From Burkholderia sp. 8Y (GTDB taxonomy: Bacteria; Pseudomonadota; Gammaproteobacteria; Burkholderiales; Burkholderiaceae): a DNA stretch of 64,000 nt. The notes under the pieces are model-generated. The model worked only from the letters and a program-made list of their open reading frames with translations. It was not told the origin of the DNA and did not search any database. The position numbers and the translations under genes are program-made. Position 1 is the stretch's first letter. Each line of letters begins with the position of its first letter. Below, one piece after another: positions 1 to 9,195 of this stretch. The stretch is from assembly GCF_902506145.1 (NCBI RefSeq), contig NZ_LR733519.1, forward strand, positions 1,834,314 to 1,898,313, given 5' to 3'.

Positions 1-362
1 TAGACCCACAGCGTCGCGATCTCCGAGGGCGTCAGCTCGAAATTGAACATCACGTCGTTGATGACCGCGAGAAGCGCGCCCTCCTGATGCTCGATGCGCG
101 TCGAGTGCGATCCTTCATGCAGCGTGTCGAAGAATGAGTCGGGCAGGCCGAGCCGCGTCTTCATCCATCGTTCGCACGCGCTGTTCGCCAGATCGAAGTG
201 CAGCCATAGGAACTCCTTGGTCGTGTCGTCGCGGGCGAGCCAGTCGCTCGCCGCATCCGAATCGATCGGCTCGCCGGGCTGATCGACGCGGAAGCGGAAG
301 CCGCAGACAAGGCCGGTGAAGTCGGAGCCGTAGAGCGGTCTTTGCGGGATGGCGGGGTTCAT
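1..362 (-). CDS. CorA-family divalent cation transporter, N-terminal part (runs off the window)
   Basis: This is the first 120 residues of a protein whose remainder lies left of the window. It reads from an ATG at 362 without a stop. The sequence (MNPAIPQRPLYGSDFTG, then WLARDD, FLWLHFDL, then LGLPDSFFDTLHEG and IEHQEGALLAVINDVMF) follows the cytoplasmic N-terminal domain of CorA/ZntB-type Mg2+ or Zn2+ channels. In that family the two C-terminal membrane helices and the GxN selectivity motif come about 200 residues later, so they are not visible here. The substrate cannot be decided from this part. Confidence 0.7.
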   Translation of the reverse strand, partial: MNPAIPQRPLYGSDFTGLVCGFRFRVDQPGEPIDSDAASDWLARDDTTKEFLWLHFDLANSACERWMKTRLGLPDSFFDTLHEGSHSTRIEHQEGALLAVINDVMFNFELTPSEIATLWV

Positions 363-596
363 GCGGACGTTGGGTGGCGGTCGAAGACGGGCGGCGTGCT
401 TTGTCAGGCGCTAGTGTGCCACCGGTCAGGGTTCGGCAAGCGGCTCTTTGCCGCGTGACGCCGCGCGAAATAATCGTCGGGATTCATGGCGCGGAATGTA
501 AGAATGATTGTCATATTGACGGCGTATGATGGCCGGATACGCGACGATCCACGCCGGTCCGGCGGGCACCGTCTGTCTAACCTGGGGAGAAGGGCT

Positions 597-944
597 GTGG
601 ATGATGACCGTGACGATATGGACAGCGCGACGCAAACCACCGCGGCGGGGCTGATACGCCTCGCAACGGTGATTTCGGCTTTGGCGCGCGACGGCGCGGT
701 GGACACGCGCTTCGGCGCCAAGCTCTTTAAGCGGCTCGACAAGGAAGCGCGGCGCGTGGCGGCCGGCGGCGAGCTGGCCTGCGAGGAAGCCGACCGCGAT
801 GCGCTCTTCGCCGCGCTCGGCGAACTCGACGTCGCCCTGCGGCAGCGCGACGCCGCCTCGCTTGTTCAGGCTAACGCGCGCCTGCGTGAGAGCGAAGAGG
901 GCGCCGCTAAACGCCGCAAGGGAAAGCGCGAAACGAGCGCGTAA
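597..944 (+). CDS. small hypothetical protein
   Basis: This encodes a charged protein of 115 residues that I do not recognise. I chose the GTG at 597 because GGAGAAGG lies about 6 nt upstream; the next in-frame ATG is at 618. The protein looks helical, with alternating acidic and basic stretches and a Lys/Arg-rich C-terminus (RRKGKRETSA), and has no membrane segment or signal peptide. It is divergent from the CorA-like gene, and the 234 bp between them (363-596) hold no other gene. Third-position GC is high, which supports real coding. Confidence 0.55.
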   Translation: MDDDRDDMDSATQTTAAGLIRLATVISALARDGAVDTRFGAKLFKRLDKEARRVAAGGELACEEADRDALFAALGELDVALRQRDAASLVQANARLRESEEGAAKRRKGKRETSA

Positions 945-1018
945 GCGGGTGCCTGAGCGGGCATCCGAGCGGGCGCGGATCGTGCGAGAGGGCGGGCAGA
1001 TGAATTCATCGACTCGTC

Positions 1019-1450
1019 ATGCCTGTGAACTTGCACTCCCCCCGATGCGCCCTGTGGACCAATCGCAGTATCGACGTCGATCTCCCGTGCTGGCGGATTC
1101 TCGTCGTCGATGACAATGCCTCCAGTGCCGAGGCGCTTGCCGCGGCGCTCGCCGCCGACGGATTCGAAACGCGGATCGCCCTCTCGGGCGTCGACGCGCT
1201 CCATGCCGTGGACGGTTGGGTACCGCACATCGTCATTCTCGATATCAGCATGCCGGAGCACGACGGCTTCGCTACTGCGCGGGTTTTGCGGCGCATCGCC
1301 CGCACGCGCGACGCGGGGATCGTCGCGTTTACCGCGCTCGGCGAGGAACTCGTGCGTACTCAGGGCCTGCACGCAGGCTTTGACGGGTACTGCCAGAAAG
1401 GCAATTCGCCCGCCACGCTGGTTCATCTGATGCAGCGGCTCGTCCACTGA
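1019..1450 (+). CDS. single-domain response regulator (REC only)
   Basis: This 143-residue protein is a receiver domain with no output domain. The acidic pair is Asp31-Asp32, the phosphoacceptor Asp75 (ILDISMPEHDG), the conserved Thr105 (AFTALGEE) and the conserved Lys127 (CQKGN). All phosphotransfer residues are therefore present. Some 24 residues precede the domain, so the true start could be further in. Such proteins act as CheY-like protein-interaction switches or phosphate shuttles. No kinase is adjacent; the nearest is the hybrid kinase at 6.9-8.9 kb. Confidence 0.8.
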   Translation: MPVNLHSPRCALWTNRSIDVDLPCWRILVVDDNASSAEALAAALAADGFETRIALSGVDALHAVDGWVPHIVILDISMPEHDGFATARVLRRIARTRDAGIVAFTALGEELVRTQGLHAGFDGYCQKGNSPATLVHLMQRLVH

Positions 1451-1747
1451 TAGCGCCCAGAATCGGTGCTTTTGCGGCCCGATCGGCGGAATAATTGTTC
1501 CGTCCCCGAAGAACAACGTGGCGCTGCGGAGCCCTCGTTCAAGCCTTACACAGCAAGGCCGCCCAGCGTATTCGCACACCCGTACGGCCAGCGATTGTTG
1601 GCGCTGCGTGAATACTCTATTGAAATATATCGGGATAAAAAAACGATAGTAGGGGTATACACTGCATTCCATCGACGTAGCAGACAGTTTCTCGCAAGAC
1701 CGCTGCGGCGCTTTCTGATTGAACGTCAACCGTCTTTGGAGCTCACC

Positions 1748-2023
1748 ATGAAACGCAATCTTCTCGCTACCCTGCTTATCGCCGCTTCCGCCACCATCGC
1801 TGCGCCCGCTTTCGCAAGCGGCTACGGCCCGGCTCCGTTCTATCGCCCGGCTGTCGGCGCACCGACGTCGCAACAAGGCCCGAGCGCACAAGCCATCGCT
1901 GCCGATGAGCACGCACACGGCGCCGATGCCAACGCCTTCGGCGGCTCGCGTGATTCGCTGGCTCAATCCGGCGCACGTACCCAAGCAGCAAACAGCACCA
2001 ACTCGGTCTTCTTCGGCCACTAA
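1748..2023 (+). CDS. small exported protein
   Basis: This encodes a 91-residue protein with a clear Sec signal peptide: MKRN, a hydrophobic stretch LLATLLIAASATIAAP, and a likely cleavage after AFA near residue 23. The mature part is low in complexity, rich in Gly, Ala, Ser and Gln, and has no cysteine. The ATG at 1748 is preceded by a GGAG-like site (TTTGGAGCTCACC). The upstream 300 bp (1451-1747) are AT-rich by local standards, especially 1615-1660, and probably hold the promoter. I do not recognise a family. Confidence 0.7.
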   Translation: MKRNLLATLLIAASATIAAPAFASGYGPAPFYRPAVGAPTSQQGPSAQAIAADEHAHGADANAFGGSRDSLAQSGARTQAANSTNSVFFGH

Positions 2024-2077
2024 TCGAACGGTCTCGCCGGCTTACCCGCCGGCTTGCAGGACTGAAGCGACTCATTC

Positions 2078-2123
2078 GGCGCCCGGCGCGGCAGACTCAC
2101 AAGGTCTGCACGCTCCGGGCGCC
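2078..2123. terminator. nested hairpin between convergent genes
   Basis: The outer arms GGCGCCCGG (2078-2086) and CCGGGCGCC (2115-2123) enclose an inner perfect hairpin, GCAGAC (2091-2096) with GTCTGC (2104-2109). It lies between the stop of the exported protein and the stop of cheV, which converge here. A short T-rich stretch follows on the plus strand. It probably ends transcription from one or both sides. Confidence 0.6.
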
Positions 2124-2144
2124 GATGCTTTTGCGGCACGCCGT

Positions 2145-3101
2145 TCAGGCGTTGACGATCGCGCCGCGCATCACGTTGGCGAGTTCGGATGCCTCGAACT
2201 TAGAGACATACGCGTTCGCGCCGACCTTGCGCACATGCTGCTCGTTCGCCGATCCCGACAGCGACGAGTGAATCACCACCGGGATATGCTGCAAACCGCT
2301 GTCGGCCTTGATGCGGCGCGTGAGCGTGAAACCGTCCATCTCGGGCATTTCGAGGTCGGTCAGCACGAGCGCGATTTCGTCGGAGACTTCGGTGCCGTGC
2401 TTGTGCGCCTTGCGCAGCGCCGCTTCGAGCACGTCCCACGCTTCCTGGCCGGTCTTCGTCATGACGAACGGCACGCCCATCGCGGTCAGGCTCTGCTCGA
2501 TCAGCGCCCGCGCGACGCCCGAATCGTCCGCCGCCAGCACGCGTGCGCCCGGCTTCAGTTGCAGACGGCCGGTGCGCGCCTCCGTGATGTCCGATTCCTG
2601 TCCCGGCAGCACGTCCCGCACGATGCGCTCGACGTCCAGCACTTGCGCGAGCCGCGATCCGTCGACGTTGCCGTCGAGCCGCGCGAAGCTCGTCACCGTG
2701 CGCCCGCTCGAATGCGATTCCGCCGACAACACCTGATTCCACTCCAGCCGCACGATGTCGTCGACTTCCTCGACCGCGAAGCCCTGCGTCGTGCGCGCGA
2801 ACTCGGTGACGAGCAGAATCTTCGGCCCGTTCTTCGGGCGGCAACCGGTGATGCGCGCGAGGTCGATCACCGGAATGATCTGCCCGCGAATATCCGCGAC
2901 GCCGAGAATCTCGTCGCTCGAACCGGCGACGGCGGTGATCGTCGGCATCGCGAGAATCTCGCGCACCTTGAATACGTTGATGCCGTAAAGCTCGCGCTGC
3001 TCCGACTCCGGCGCTTCGCCCAGCCTGAAGAGAAGCAACTCGAACATGTTGTTGCCGGCGAGCCGCACGCGCTGCTCGATATCCTGTTGTGAATTGCTCA
3101 C
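2145..3101 (-). CDS. cheV: chemotaxis coupling protein CheV (CheW-REC fusion)
   Basis: This 318-residue protein has an N-terminal CheW domain (about 15-165) and a C-terminal receiver domain (about 185-312) with acidic pair Asp192-Asp193 and phosphoacceptor Asp249 (LTDLEMPEMDG). CheV couples chemoreceptors to CheA and tunes adaptation through receiver phosphorylation. The length and order match the family. It stands alone, divergent from the CBS-domain gene, and ends at a shared hairpin with the exported-protein gene. The start at 3101 is preceded by GGAGAAGATG. Confidence 0.9.
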   Translation of the reverse strand: MSNSQQDIEQRVRLAGNNMFELLLFRLGEAPESEQRELYGINVFKVREILAMPTITAVAGSSDEILGVADIRGQIIPVIDLARITGCRPKNGPKILLVTEFARTTQGFAVEEVDDIVRLEWNQVLSAESHSSGRTVTSFARLDGNVDGSRLAQVLDVERIVRDVLPGQESDITEARTGRLQLKPGARVLAADDSGVARALIEQSLTAMGVPFVMTKTGQEAWDVLEAALRKAHKHGTEVSDEIALVLTDLEMPEMDGFTLTRRIKADSGLQHIPVVIHSSLSGSANEQHVRKVGANAYVSKFEASELANVMRGAIVNA

Positions 3102-3393
3102 ATCTTCTCCGTGTATTGTTGGCGCTGAGCCGCGTATTCTTCGCGAACGACAGATTTCCCGCGCGATGCCTGATTAGCGGCATGAATCGGCGAAACTGAA
3201 GGCAGGGAAAGCAGAGGCGCGGCGCCGTGCGTGTCCTATACTCTTTCGCGAATGGTCGGGTTAATGCCGATGAAGGCATCGGGCGGAAGCCTTACGCTCG
3301 ATACAGCGCAGCAACGTGTTCCGGATACAACGCAGCGCGCTCGCCGGCCACACGCGGACGGCGAACGGCGCGCAAGCCAGACGGAGGCGGTCG

Positions 3394-3834
3394 ATGGCAA
3401 CAGTCGCAAAGGTTCTGAGCTCGAAACCCGAACAGACGGTCTACACGATCGCGGACACGTCGCCGGTCTTCGACGCCATTAAGATGATGGCCGACAAGCA
3501 CATCGGCGCGGTGATCGTCACGCGCGGCGACGAAATCGTCGGCATCATGACCGAGCGCGACTACGCGCGCAAAGTCGTGCTCATGGACCGCTCGTCGAAA
3601 GACACGCCGGTGCGCGACATCATGACCTCGCACGTGCGCTACGTGCGGCCCGACCAGACCACCGACGACTGCATGGCGCTCATGACCGAGAAGCGCATGC
3701 GCCATTTGCCGGTGATCGACGACGGCAAGCTCGTCGGCATGATTTCCATCGGCGATCTGGTGAAGAACATCATCTCCGAGCAGCAGTTCACCATTCAGCA
3801 GCTCGAGTACTACATTCGCGGCGAGCACACGTAA
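3394..3834 (+). CDS. CBS-domain protein
   Basis: The 146-residue protein is made of two CBS motifs: residues 10-65 (ending IVGIMTERDYARKVV) and 75-135 (ending LVGMISIGDLVKNII). This stand-alone CBS pair is common in Burkholderiales and binds adenine nucleotides or related ligands; its target is unknown. ATG 3394 is chosen over the upstream in-frame start because ACGGAGGCGG sits 7 nt before it and the family begins MATVAKVL. The 292 bp between this gene and cheV (3102-3393) hold the two divergent promoters and no gene. Confidence 0.88.
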   Translation: MATVAKVLSSKPEQTVYTIADTSPVFDAIKMMADKHIGAVIVTRGDEIVGIMTERDYARKVVLMDRSSKDTPVRDIMTSHVRYVRPDQTTDDCMALMTEKRMRHLPVIDDGKLVGMISIGDLVKNIISEQQFTIQQLEYYIRGEHT

Positions 3835-3872
3835 GCGTCCGGCAGGGCGCGCCCGCGTTGTAAGGCTTTCGT

Positions 3873-3878
3873 TATAAT
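3873..3878 (+). promoter_or_regulatory. -10 box TATAAT upstream of the lipid kinase
   Basis: A perfect TATAAT lies 74 bp before the lipid kinase start in an otherwise GC-rich gap. No convincing -35 box is at the right distance, so only the -10 hexamer supports this call. Confidence 0.4.
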
Positions 3879-3952
3879 CGGCACGGCTCGCCGGCCGCGT
3901 CCACGCGTATCGGCGCACGCAATCATGCGACGAACCGCGAGGAGCGCAGCCG

Positions 3953-4963
3953 ATGACCGTGTCCGCAGCCCTGGCCGATGCATCGGCCGCCGCCAACGCG
4001 AGCGCGCCCGACGCGCCGTTTTTCATCGTGATGAACGCCGGTTCCGGCCGCAGGCAGGCGGACGAAACACGCTTGACGCTGGCGCGCGAGTTTGGCGCGG
4101 CGGGGCGGCGCTTCGAATTGCGCGTGGTCGACAATCCCCGGCGTCTTGCCGCCGCCGCACGCGAAGCCGCTGAGCACGCCCGCGCGCAAGGCGGCGTGCT
4201 CGTCGGCGCGGGCGGCGACGGCACGCTCTGCACGGTGGCGGAAGCGGCGCTGAATGCGGGCGTGCCGTTCGGCGTGCTGCCGCGCGGCACCTTCAATTAT
4301 TTCAGCCGCGATCACGGCATTCCCGCCGATCTCGACGCCTCCACGAAACTGCTCCTCGACGCACGCGCGTATCCGGTGCAGGTCGGCTACGTGAACGACC
4401 GCATGTTCATCGTCAACGCGAGCCTCGGGCTGTATCCGAAGCTGCTGGAAGACCGCGAAGCATATAAGCGGCAATTCGGCCGCAGCCGCCTGGTCGCGCT
4501 CGGGTCCGCGCTCTTCACGCTGTTGCGGCGGCATCGCCGCTTGCATCTGCATATCGAGCACGAAGGACGCACGCGCGAGGTGCGTTCATCGACGCTCTTC
4601 GTCGGCAATAACCGGCTCCAGCTCGAACAGGTCGGCATGGCCGAAGCCCGCGCAGTGGAACAGGGCTTGCTCGTCGCCATTACGCCGCGACCCATCGGGC
4701 GGCTCGCGCATCTGCTGCTTTCGCTGCGCGGCGCGGCGGGGCGTCTTGCCGATTCGGATCACATCGAGAGCTTCACGTTCGACCGGATCACGGTGACGCG
4801 GCCCTCGCGCGGAGTGCGCCCGAGAGCCCGCCGCCGCCGCGTGAAAGTCGCCGCCGACGGCGAAATCGCCTGGCTCGACATGCCACTAGAATTTCGCGTG
4901 TCGGACCGTCCGCTCCTGTTGCTCAAGCCCGAACCCGCCGTGGCCGAAGCGAATCGCTCATGA
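3953..4963 (+). CDS. diacylglycerol kinase-family lipid kinase
   Basis: This 336-residue protein belongs to the DAGK/YegS/sphingosine-kinase superfamily, which phosphorylates lipid head groups with ATP. Visible signatures are the N-terminal strand FFIVMNAGSG (about 21-30), the nucleotide-binding GAGGDGTL (about 84-91), LPRGTFNYF (about 112-120), and a C-terminal beta domain ending in DGEIAWLDMPLEF. GAGGAGC precedes ATG 3953. The stop overlaps the next gene by 4 nt (ATGA), so translation is probably coupled to the metallophosphoesterase, suggesting opposed kinase and phosphatase steps on a shared lipid. The substrate is unknown. Confidence 0.85.
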   Translation: MTVSAALADASAAANASAPDAPFFIVMNAGSGRRQADETRLTLAREFGAAGRRFELRVVDNPRRLAAAAREAAEHARAQGGVLVGAGGDGTLCTVAEAALNAGVPFGVLPRGTFNYFSRDHGIPADLDASTKLLLDARAYPVQVGYVNDRMFIVNASLGLYPKLLEDREAYKRQFGRSRLVALGSALFTLLRRHRRLHLHIEHEGRTREVRSSTLFVGNNRLQLEQVGMAEARAVEQGLLVAITPRPIGRLAHLLLSLRGAAGRLADSDHIESFTFDRITVTRPSRGVRPRARRRRVKVAADGEIAWLDMPLEFRVSDRPLLLLKPEPAVAEANRS

Positions 4964-5802
4964 CCGTATTGCTGCACCTTTCCGATCCGCACTTCGGCAC
5001 CGAGCGCCCCAAAGTCGTCGCGGCGCTCTTGCATCTTGCCGAGGCCGTGTCGCCCGACGTCGTGATCCTGTCCGGCGACATCACGCAGCGCGCGCGCCGG
5101 TATCAGTTCGACGAGGCGCGCGCCTTCATGAACACGTTCGGCGCGACGCCCGCCGTGGTCGTGCCGGGCAATCACGATATTCCGCTCTACGATGTGTTCA
5201 CGCGGCTCGTTCGCCCGTATGCGAATCATCAGCGGGCGTTCGGCGCGGAACTGGAGCCGTCGTTCGAATCGCGCGATGTGCTCGTGCTCGGCGTCAACAC
5301 GACGCGGCCGTATCGTCACAAGGACGGCGAAGTGTCGATGCCGCAGATCCGGCGCATCGCTTCGCGGCTGGAGGCGGCGAGCGAGACGCAGTTGCGCGTC
5401 GTGGTGACGCATCAGCCGGTCGCGGTCTCGCGGGCGCACGACGAAAAGAACCTGCTGCACGGCCGCGAACGCGCGGTGCCGCGCTGGGCGCGGGCGGGCG
5501 CGGACCTGATTCTCGGCGGGCATATTCATCTGCCGTACGTGCTGCCGCTGCACGACACGTTCGCGGACCTGCCGCGTCGCGCGTGGGCGGTGCAGGCGGG
5601 CACGGCGCTGTCGTCGCGCACGCGGGCGAGCATCGGCAATTCGGTAAACGTGATCCGCTACGCGTACGACGCGGCCGGGCGGCGGGCGCTCGTCGAACGC
5701 TGGGACTATGCCGAGACGAGCGGGCGTTTCGAACAGGTGGCGCGCCACGAACTCGCGCTCGACGGCATGCCGCAGGCTGCGGCGGTGACATCGGCGGCAT
5801 GA
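4960..5802 (+). CDS. calcineurin-like metallophosphoesterase
   Basis: The 280-residue protein carries the complete metal-binding set of the calcineurin-like superfamily: SDPHFG (D-x-H, residues 8-13), SGDITQ (about 38-43), PGNHD (about 70-74), VTHQP (about 151-155) and GGHIHLP (about 188-194). Members hydrolyse phosphomonoesters or diesters with two metal ions; the UDP-diacylglucosamine hydrolase and cAMP esterase groups are related. It overlaps the lipid kinase by 4 nt, so a lipid or lipid-phosphate substrate is a reasonable guess but not shown. Confidence 0.88.
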   Translation: MTVLLHLSDPHFGTERPKVVAALLHLAEAVSPDVVILSGDITQRARRYQFDEARAFMNTFGATPAVVVPGNHDIPLYDVFTRLVRPYANHQRAFGAELEPSFESRDVLVLGVNTTRPYRHKDGEVSMPQIRRIASRLEAASETQLRVVVTHQPVAVSRAHDEKNLLHGRERAVPRWARAGADLILGGHIHLPYVLPLHDTFADLPRRAWAVQAGTALSSRTRASIGNSVNVIRYAYDAAGRRALVERWDYAETSGRFEQVARHELALDGMPQAAAVTSAA

Positions 5803-5863
5803 CGGGCGAACGACGCGCCGAGCCTGCGCATGAAACAATAGACGCCGCCCAACAGGAGACGCC

Positions 5864-6253
5864 ATGAGTTTCGAACTGACGATGCTGGCCTGGACACTCG
5901 TGCTCGCGCTGGTGCAAGTGCTGCTGCCCGCGCTGTTGCGCAATCGCGAGACCGGAGTCAAGTACAACACCGGCCCGCGCGACGGCCCCTCGCCGCCGCC
6001 CGGCAAGCTCACCGCGCGTCTGATGCGCGCGCAGTCGAACCTCTTCGAGACGCTGCCGGTCTTCGCGGTGGCCGTGCTGATCGTCCACGTGACTGGGCGC
6101 GAGAACCCACTCACGCACTACGGCGCGCTTGCTTACTTCGTCGCCCGCGTGGTCTATGTGCCGCTGTATGCGGCCGGCGTACCGTTCCTTCGCTCGCTGG
6201 CGTGGCTGGTTTCCGTCGTCGGCATCGTGCAGATACTCGTCCCCATCATCTAG
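5864..6253 (+). CDS. MAPEG-family membrane protein
   Basis: The 129-residue protein has four predicted membrane helices and MAPEG-type features: RAQSNLFETLPVFA in the second helix region and YFVARVVYVPLYAAGVP in the third. The family contains glutathione-dependent membrane enzymes, but most bacterial members are uncharacterised. AGGAG lies 6 nt before ATG 5864. It follows the metallophosphoesterase by 61 bp and precedes an esterase by 12 bp on the same strand, so all three may share a transcript. Confidence 0.85.
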   Translation: MSFELTMLAWTLVLALVQVLLPALLRNRETGVKYNTGPRDGPSPPPGKLTARLMRAQSNLFETLPVFAVAVLIVHVTGRENPLTHYGALAYFVARVVYVPLYAAGVPFLRSLAWLVSVVGIVQILVPII

Positions 6254-6265
6254 AGAGAAGTGCTC

Positions 6266-6943
6266 ATGAGCGATTCACCGTCGACTGTCGAAATCGAAAC
6301 CGCGCCGAATCCCGAATTCGCCGTCATCCTGATGCACGGCCTGGGCGCCGACGCCAACGACTTCGTGCCGCTCGTGCCCGAACTGCGTCTCGCCGATGCG
6401 CCCGCCGTGCGCTTCGTCTTCCCGAACGCGCCGGGGATTCCGGTGACGGCGAACAACGGCTACGTGATGCGCGCGTGGTACGACATTTTGTCGTTCGAGG
6501 GCATCAACCGGAAGGTGGACGAAGCGGGCATCGAGGCGTCCGTCGAGCGCGTGCGCGCGTTGATCGCGGAACAGAACGCGCGCGGCATTCCGTCCGAGCG
6601 CATTTTTGTCGCGGGATTCTCGCAGGGCGGCGCGATGACGTATCACGCCGGACTCACGCATCCGGAGAAACTCGCGGGACTGATCGTGCTGTCGGGCTAC
6701 ATCCCGTCGCAAGGTCTGATCGATGCCTCGATCAGCGAAGCCAACCGCGCCGCGCCGGTCTTCGCCGCGCACGGCAGCTTCGACGACGTGCTCGACGTGC
6801 GTCTCGGCGAGGAAGCGTGCGAGTTCGCACGCGGCCACGGTTGCGCCGTGGACTGGCACGCGTATCCGATGGCGCACACGGTCTGCATGGAAGAAGTCGA
6901 GGCGTTGCGCGCCTGGTTCGCGGCGCGGCTCACTGGCCGCTGA
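6266..6943 (+). CDS. carboxylesterase/phospholipase, alpha/beta hydrolase
   Basis: The 225-residue enzyme matches the small carboxylesterase family (Pseudomonas EstB, acyl-protein thioesterase type). It shows the oxyanion-hole start LMHGLGADANDF, the nucleophile elbow GFSQGGAM, the catalytic Asp in HGSFDDVLD and the catalytic His in YPMAHTVC. I chose ATG 6266 (GAGAAG 6 nt upstream) over the GTG at 6260. The last 14 nt overlap the end of the convergent sensor kinase gene. It likely hydrolyses short acyl esters or thioesters in the cytoplasm. Confidence 0.88.
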   Translation: MSDSPSTVEIETAPNPEFAVILMHGLGADANDFVPLVPELRLADAPAVRFVFPNAPGIPVTANNGYVMRAWYDILSFEGINRKVDEAGIEASVERVRALIAEQNARGIPSERIFVAGFSQGGAMTYHAGLTHPEKLAGLIVLSGYIPSQGLIDASISEANRAAPVFAAHGSFDDVLDVRLGEEACEFARGHGCAVDWHAYPMAHTVCMEEVEALRAWFAARLTGR

Positions 6944-8939
6944 ACGCATCCGCCGCGATCATCGACACCATGCCGCGACGCAGCTCCGCCGGGCTCACCG
7001 GCTTGCTCAGCACGTCGTGGTCGCACGCGAGCGGCACGATGGTCGCCGCCGGCTCGCCCGTGACGACGAGGCAAGGGCACGCGCGCCCGAGCTTGCGCGC
7101 GCCGAGCATGGCGACTTCGCGGGCTGTCTTGGCATCGCCCAGCCGGTAATCGGTGATGATGAGATCGGGGAAGCGTTCGATGGTCGCGAGCATCGCCTCG
7201 TATTCCTCGAACGTCGCCGCCGAGTCGTAGAGCACGCCCCATTGCGAGAGCAGCGCCTCGGTGGATGCGCGCACGAGACCGTCGTCCTCCACGAGCAGGA
7301 CATAGCGGCCGTCTAGCTGCGCGGCTTCGTCGGATTCGGAGCACGCCGGCACGCGCGCCGAGGGCTGATCCGGCGACGGCCCGCACAACGGAATGTCCAC
7401 CGAAAAGCGCGAGCCGCGCCCTTCGGCGGATTTCAGTTCGATGCGGTGTTCATCGAGCATCGAAATGACCGCATTCACGATGGACAGGCCCAGCCCCAGC
7501 CCCTTGTCGCGGTCCTGCTCCGGGTTGTCGACCTGGAAAAACGGCTGGAAGATGGCGTCGAAGTAATCGGCCGGTATGCCGATGCCGTTGTCGAGCACGT
7601 CGATACGCGCCCGCGTCGGCGAGCGCACCACGCCGACGATCACCGTCGGCTTCGCGCGCTTGGCGGTGTCCGCGTACTTGATGCCGTTCGACACGAGATT
7701 CGCCACCGCGCGACCGAGCCAATGGGCGTCGCTGCGCACGCACACCAGATCGTTCTTCGGCAGCCGCAGCCGCAGTTCCACGCCACGGCTGCGGGCGAAC
7801 GGGCGCAACTGCTCGGCCGCTTCCTCGATGATCGCGCGGACATCGAAGACGTGATAGCGCGGCACCACGCGCCCCGATTCCAGCCGCGACAAATCCAGCA
7901 CCGCGTTCAGGAGACGCGCGAGTATCACCGACGAGCGCCCGCATTCGTTGATGAGCCGCTCCGCCTGAGCGAACTCCTCGTTGCGAATGGCTTCGGCGGC
8001 GGCTTGCAGGAACAGATTGAGCGCGTGCATCGGCTGCCGCAGATCGTGCGTCGCGGCGGCCAGAAAATTCGACTTCTCGCGGCTCGCGGTCTGCGCGGCG
8101 ATCATCTGCTGTTCGCGCAACGCGAGCAGCGCGTGGGTCTTCGTCTCCTGATCTTTCTTCGAAATCTCCAGTTCGCGGTTCTTGCGTTCCAGCGAGCCGT
8201 TCGCGGCGCGCAGTTCGTCGTTGAGCGACGCGAGCGCGCGTTCAGCCAGATAGCGTTCGCGCGACACGCGCTCCGCGTGCGCACAGACGCCGTGCCCGAC
8301 GATCACCACGTTGAACATATAGAAGAGCCCCGCGAAGAAATCTTCCGCATTCAGCAGCCCGACGGTGATCTGCATGAAGACGACGGCGGCCATCGTGATG
8401 ACGCCGACCATCAGCGCGACGCGCGAGCGCAGGTAGAAGAAGCTGAACTGGAAGAAAAGCGCGAGGTACAGGCCGATGAAGTACTGCGTGTAGTTGTACG
8501 GCGCGGGCGTGATCGCGACCATCGTCAGGATCAGGCATAACAAGCCGTAGATGCCGGTGAGGATAACCCGGTGCGCCATCGCGTGCGAGCGGAACGACGG
8601 CCGCAGCACGAGAAAGCCGACGCAGATCAGAAGCGCGACGCCCGCGAAGCGCAGCGCCAGAATGTCCGCGAGGCGCACGTTGAGCGCCTTGTTGCCGCGC
8701 ACGAAGCTGAAGTCCCACCACAGAAAGCACGTCCAGATGACGAGCGCAAGCAGCGCCGACGCGCGCCGGAACGCGCAGAATCGTTGGCTGTGGTCCTCCA
8801 GGAATTGCGCTTCGAGCGCGGCATCGGAGAACGGCGCCGGAATCGACAGATTGCGCACGAGGCTCGCGCCGGCTTCGCGCGCGGCGGCGGTCAGGATTCC
8901 ATCTGCGCGCACCGGGGCGGCGCGTGGCGGGACGGCCAT
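6930..8939 (-). CDS. membrane-bound hybrid sensor histidine kinase
   Basis: The 669-residue protein has about six N-terminal membrane helices (roughly 55-205), a coiled-coil (about 210-275), a HisKA domain with AATHDLRQPMHALNLF (His near 300), an ATPase domain with DNGIGIP and GLGLGLSIV, and a C-terminal receiver with VLLVEDDGL and IITDYRLGDA (Asp phosphoacceptor). The HDLRQPMHAL form of the H box is typical of kinases of the RpfC/PdeR-like hybrid group in Burkholderiales. The start is taken at ATG 8939; a TTG at 8966 in frame is less likely. It ends overlapping the convergent esterase gene. The ligand is unknown. Confidence 0.88.
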   Translation of the reverse strand: MAVPPRAAPVRADGILTAAAREAGASLVRNLSIPAPFSDAALEAQFLEDHSQRFCAFRRASALLALVIWTCFLWWDFSFVRGNKALNVRLADILALRFAGVALLICVGFLVLRPSFRSHAMAHRVILTGIYGLLCLILTMVAITPAPYNYTQYFIGLYLALFFQFSFFYLRSRVALMVGVITMAAVVFMQITVGLLNAEDFFAGLFYMFNVVIVGHGVCAHAERVSRERYLAERALASLNDELRAANGSLERKNRELEISKKDQETKTHALLALREQQMIAAQTASREKSNFLAAATHDLRQPMHALNLFLQAAAEAIRNEEFAQAERLINECGRSSVILARLLNAVLDLSRLESGRVVPRYHVFDVRAIIEEAAEQLRPFARSRGVELRLRLPKNDLVCVRSDAHWLGRAVANLVSNGIKYADTAKRAKPTVIVGVVRSPTRARIDVLDNGIGIPADYFDAIFQPFFQVDNPEQDRDKGLGLGLSIVNAVISMLDEHRIELKSAEGRGSRFSVDIPLCGPSPDQPSARVPACSESDEAAQLDGRYVLLVEDDGLVRASTEALLSQWGVLYDSAATFEEYEAMLATIERFPDLIITDYRLGDAKTAREVAMLGARKLGRACPCLVVTGEPAATIVPLACDHDVLSKPVSPAELRRGMVSMIAADAFSGQ

Positions 8940-9195
8940 CGTCGGGATCTCGAAAGAGCGGTGCAAGGGAGATTAACTACTTTAGGCTACCGCTGCTATG
9001 TGGCAACGGCTTTTTGCGCGATGAACCGCTGCGTGCGGCAAAAAATGCGTTTTTGGCGGATCGGGCGGTGTGAGCCGATGTAGGCGAGCAGGAACGCGAA
9101 CGGCGAGCGGATCGATCCTGCCAGCCGCTCGCCGTTTCGAAGGACAGCCACAACCGATGCCCCGCGCGCCTGCAAGCGCGGTCAGCAACCGCTCG

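Noticed and set aside
495..520. Fur-box-like sequence (AATGATTGTCATATT type) before the 597 gene
   Set aside because: Only partly matches the 19-bp Fur consensus and no iron-related gene follows.
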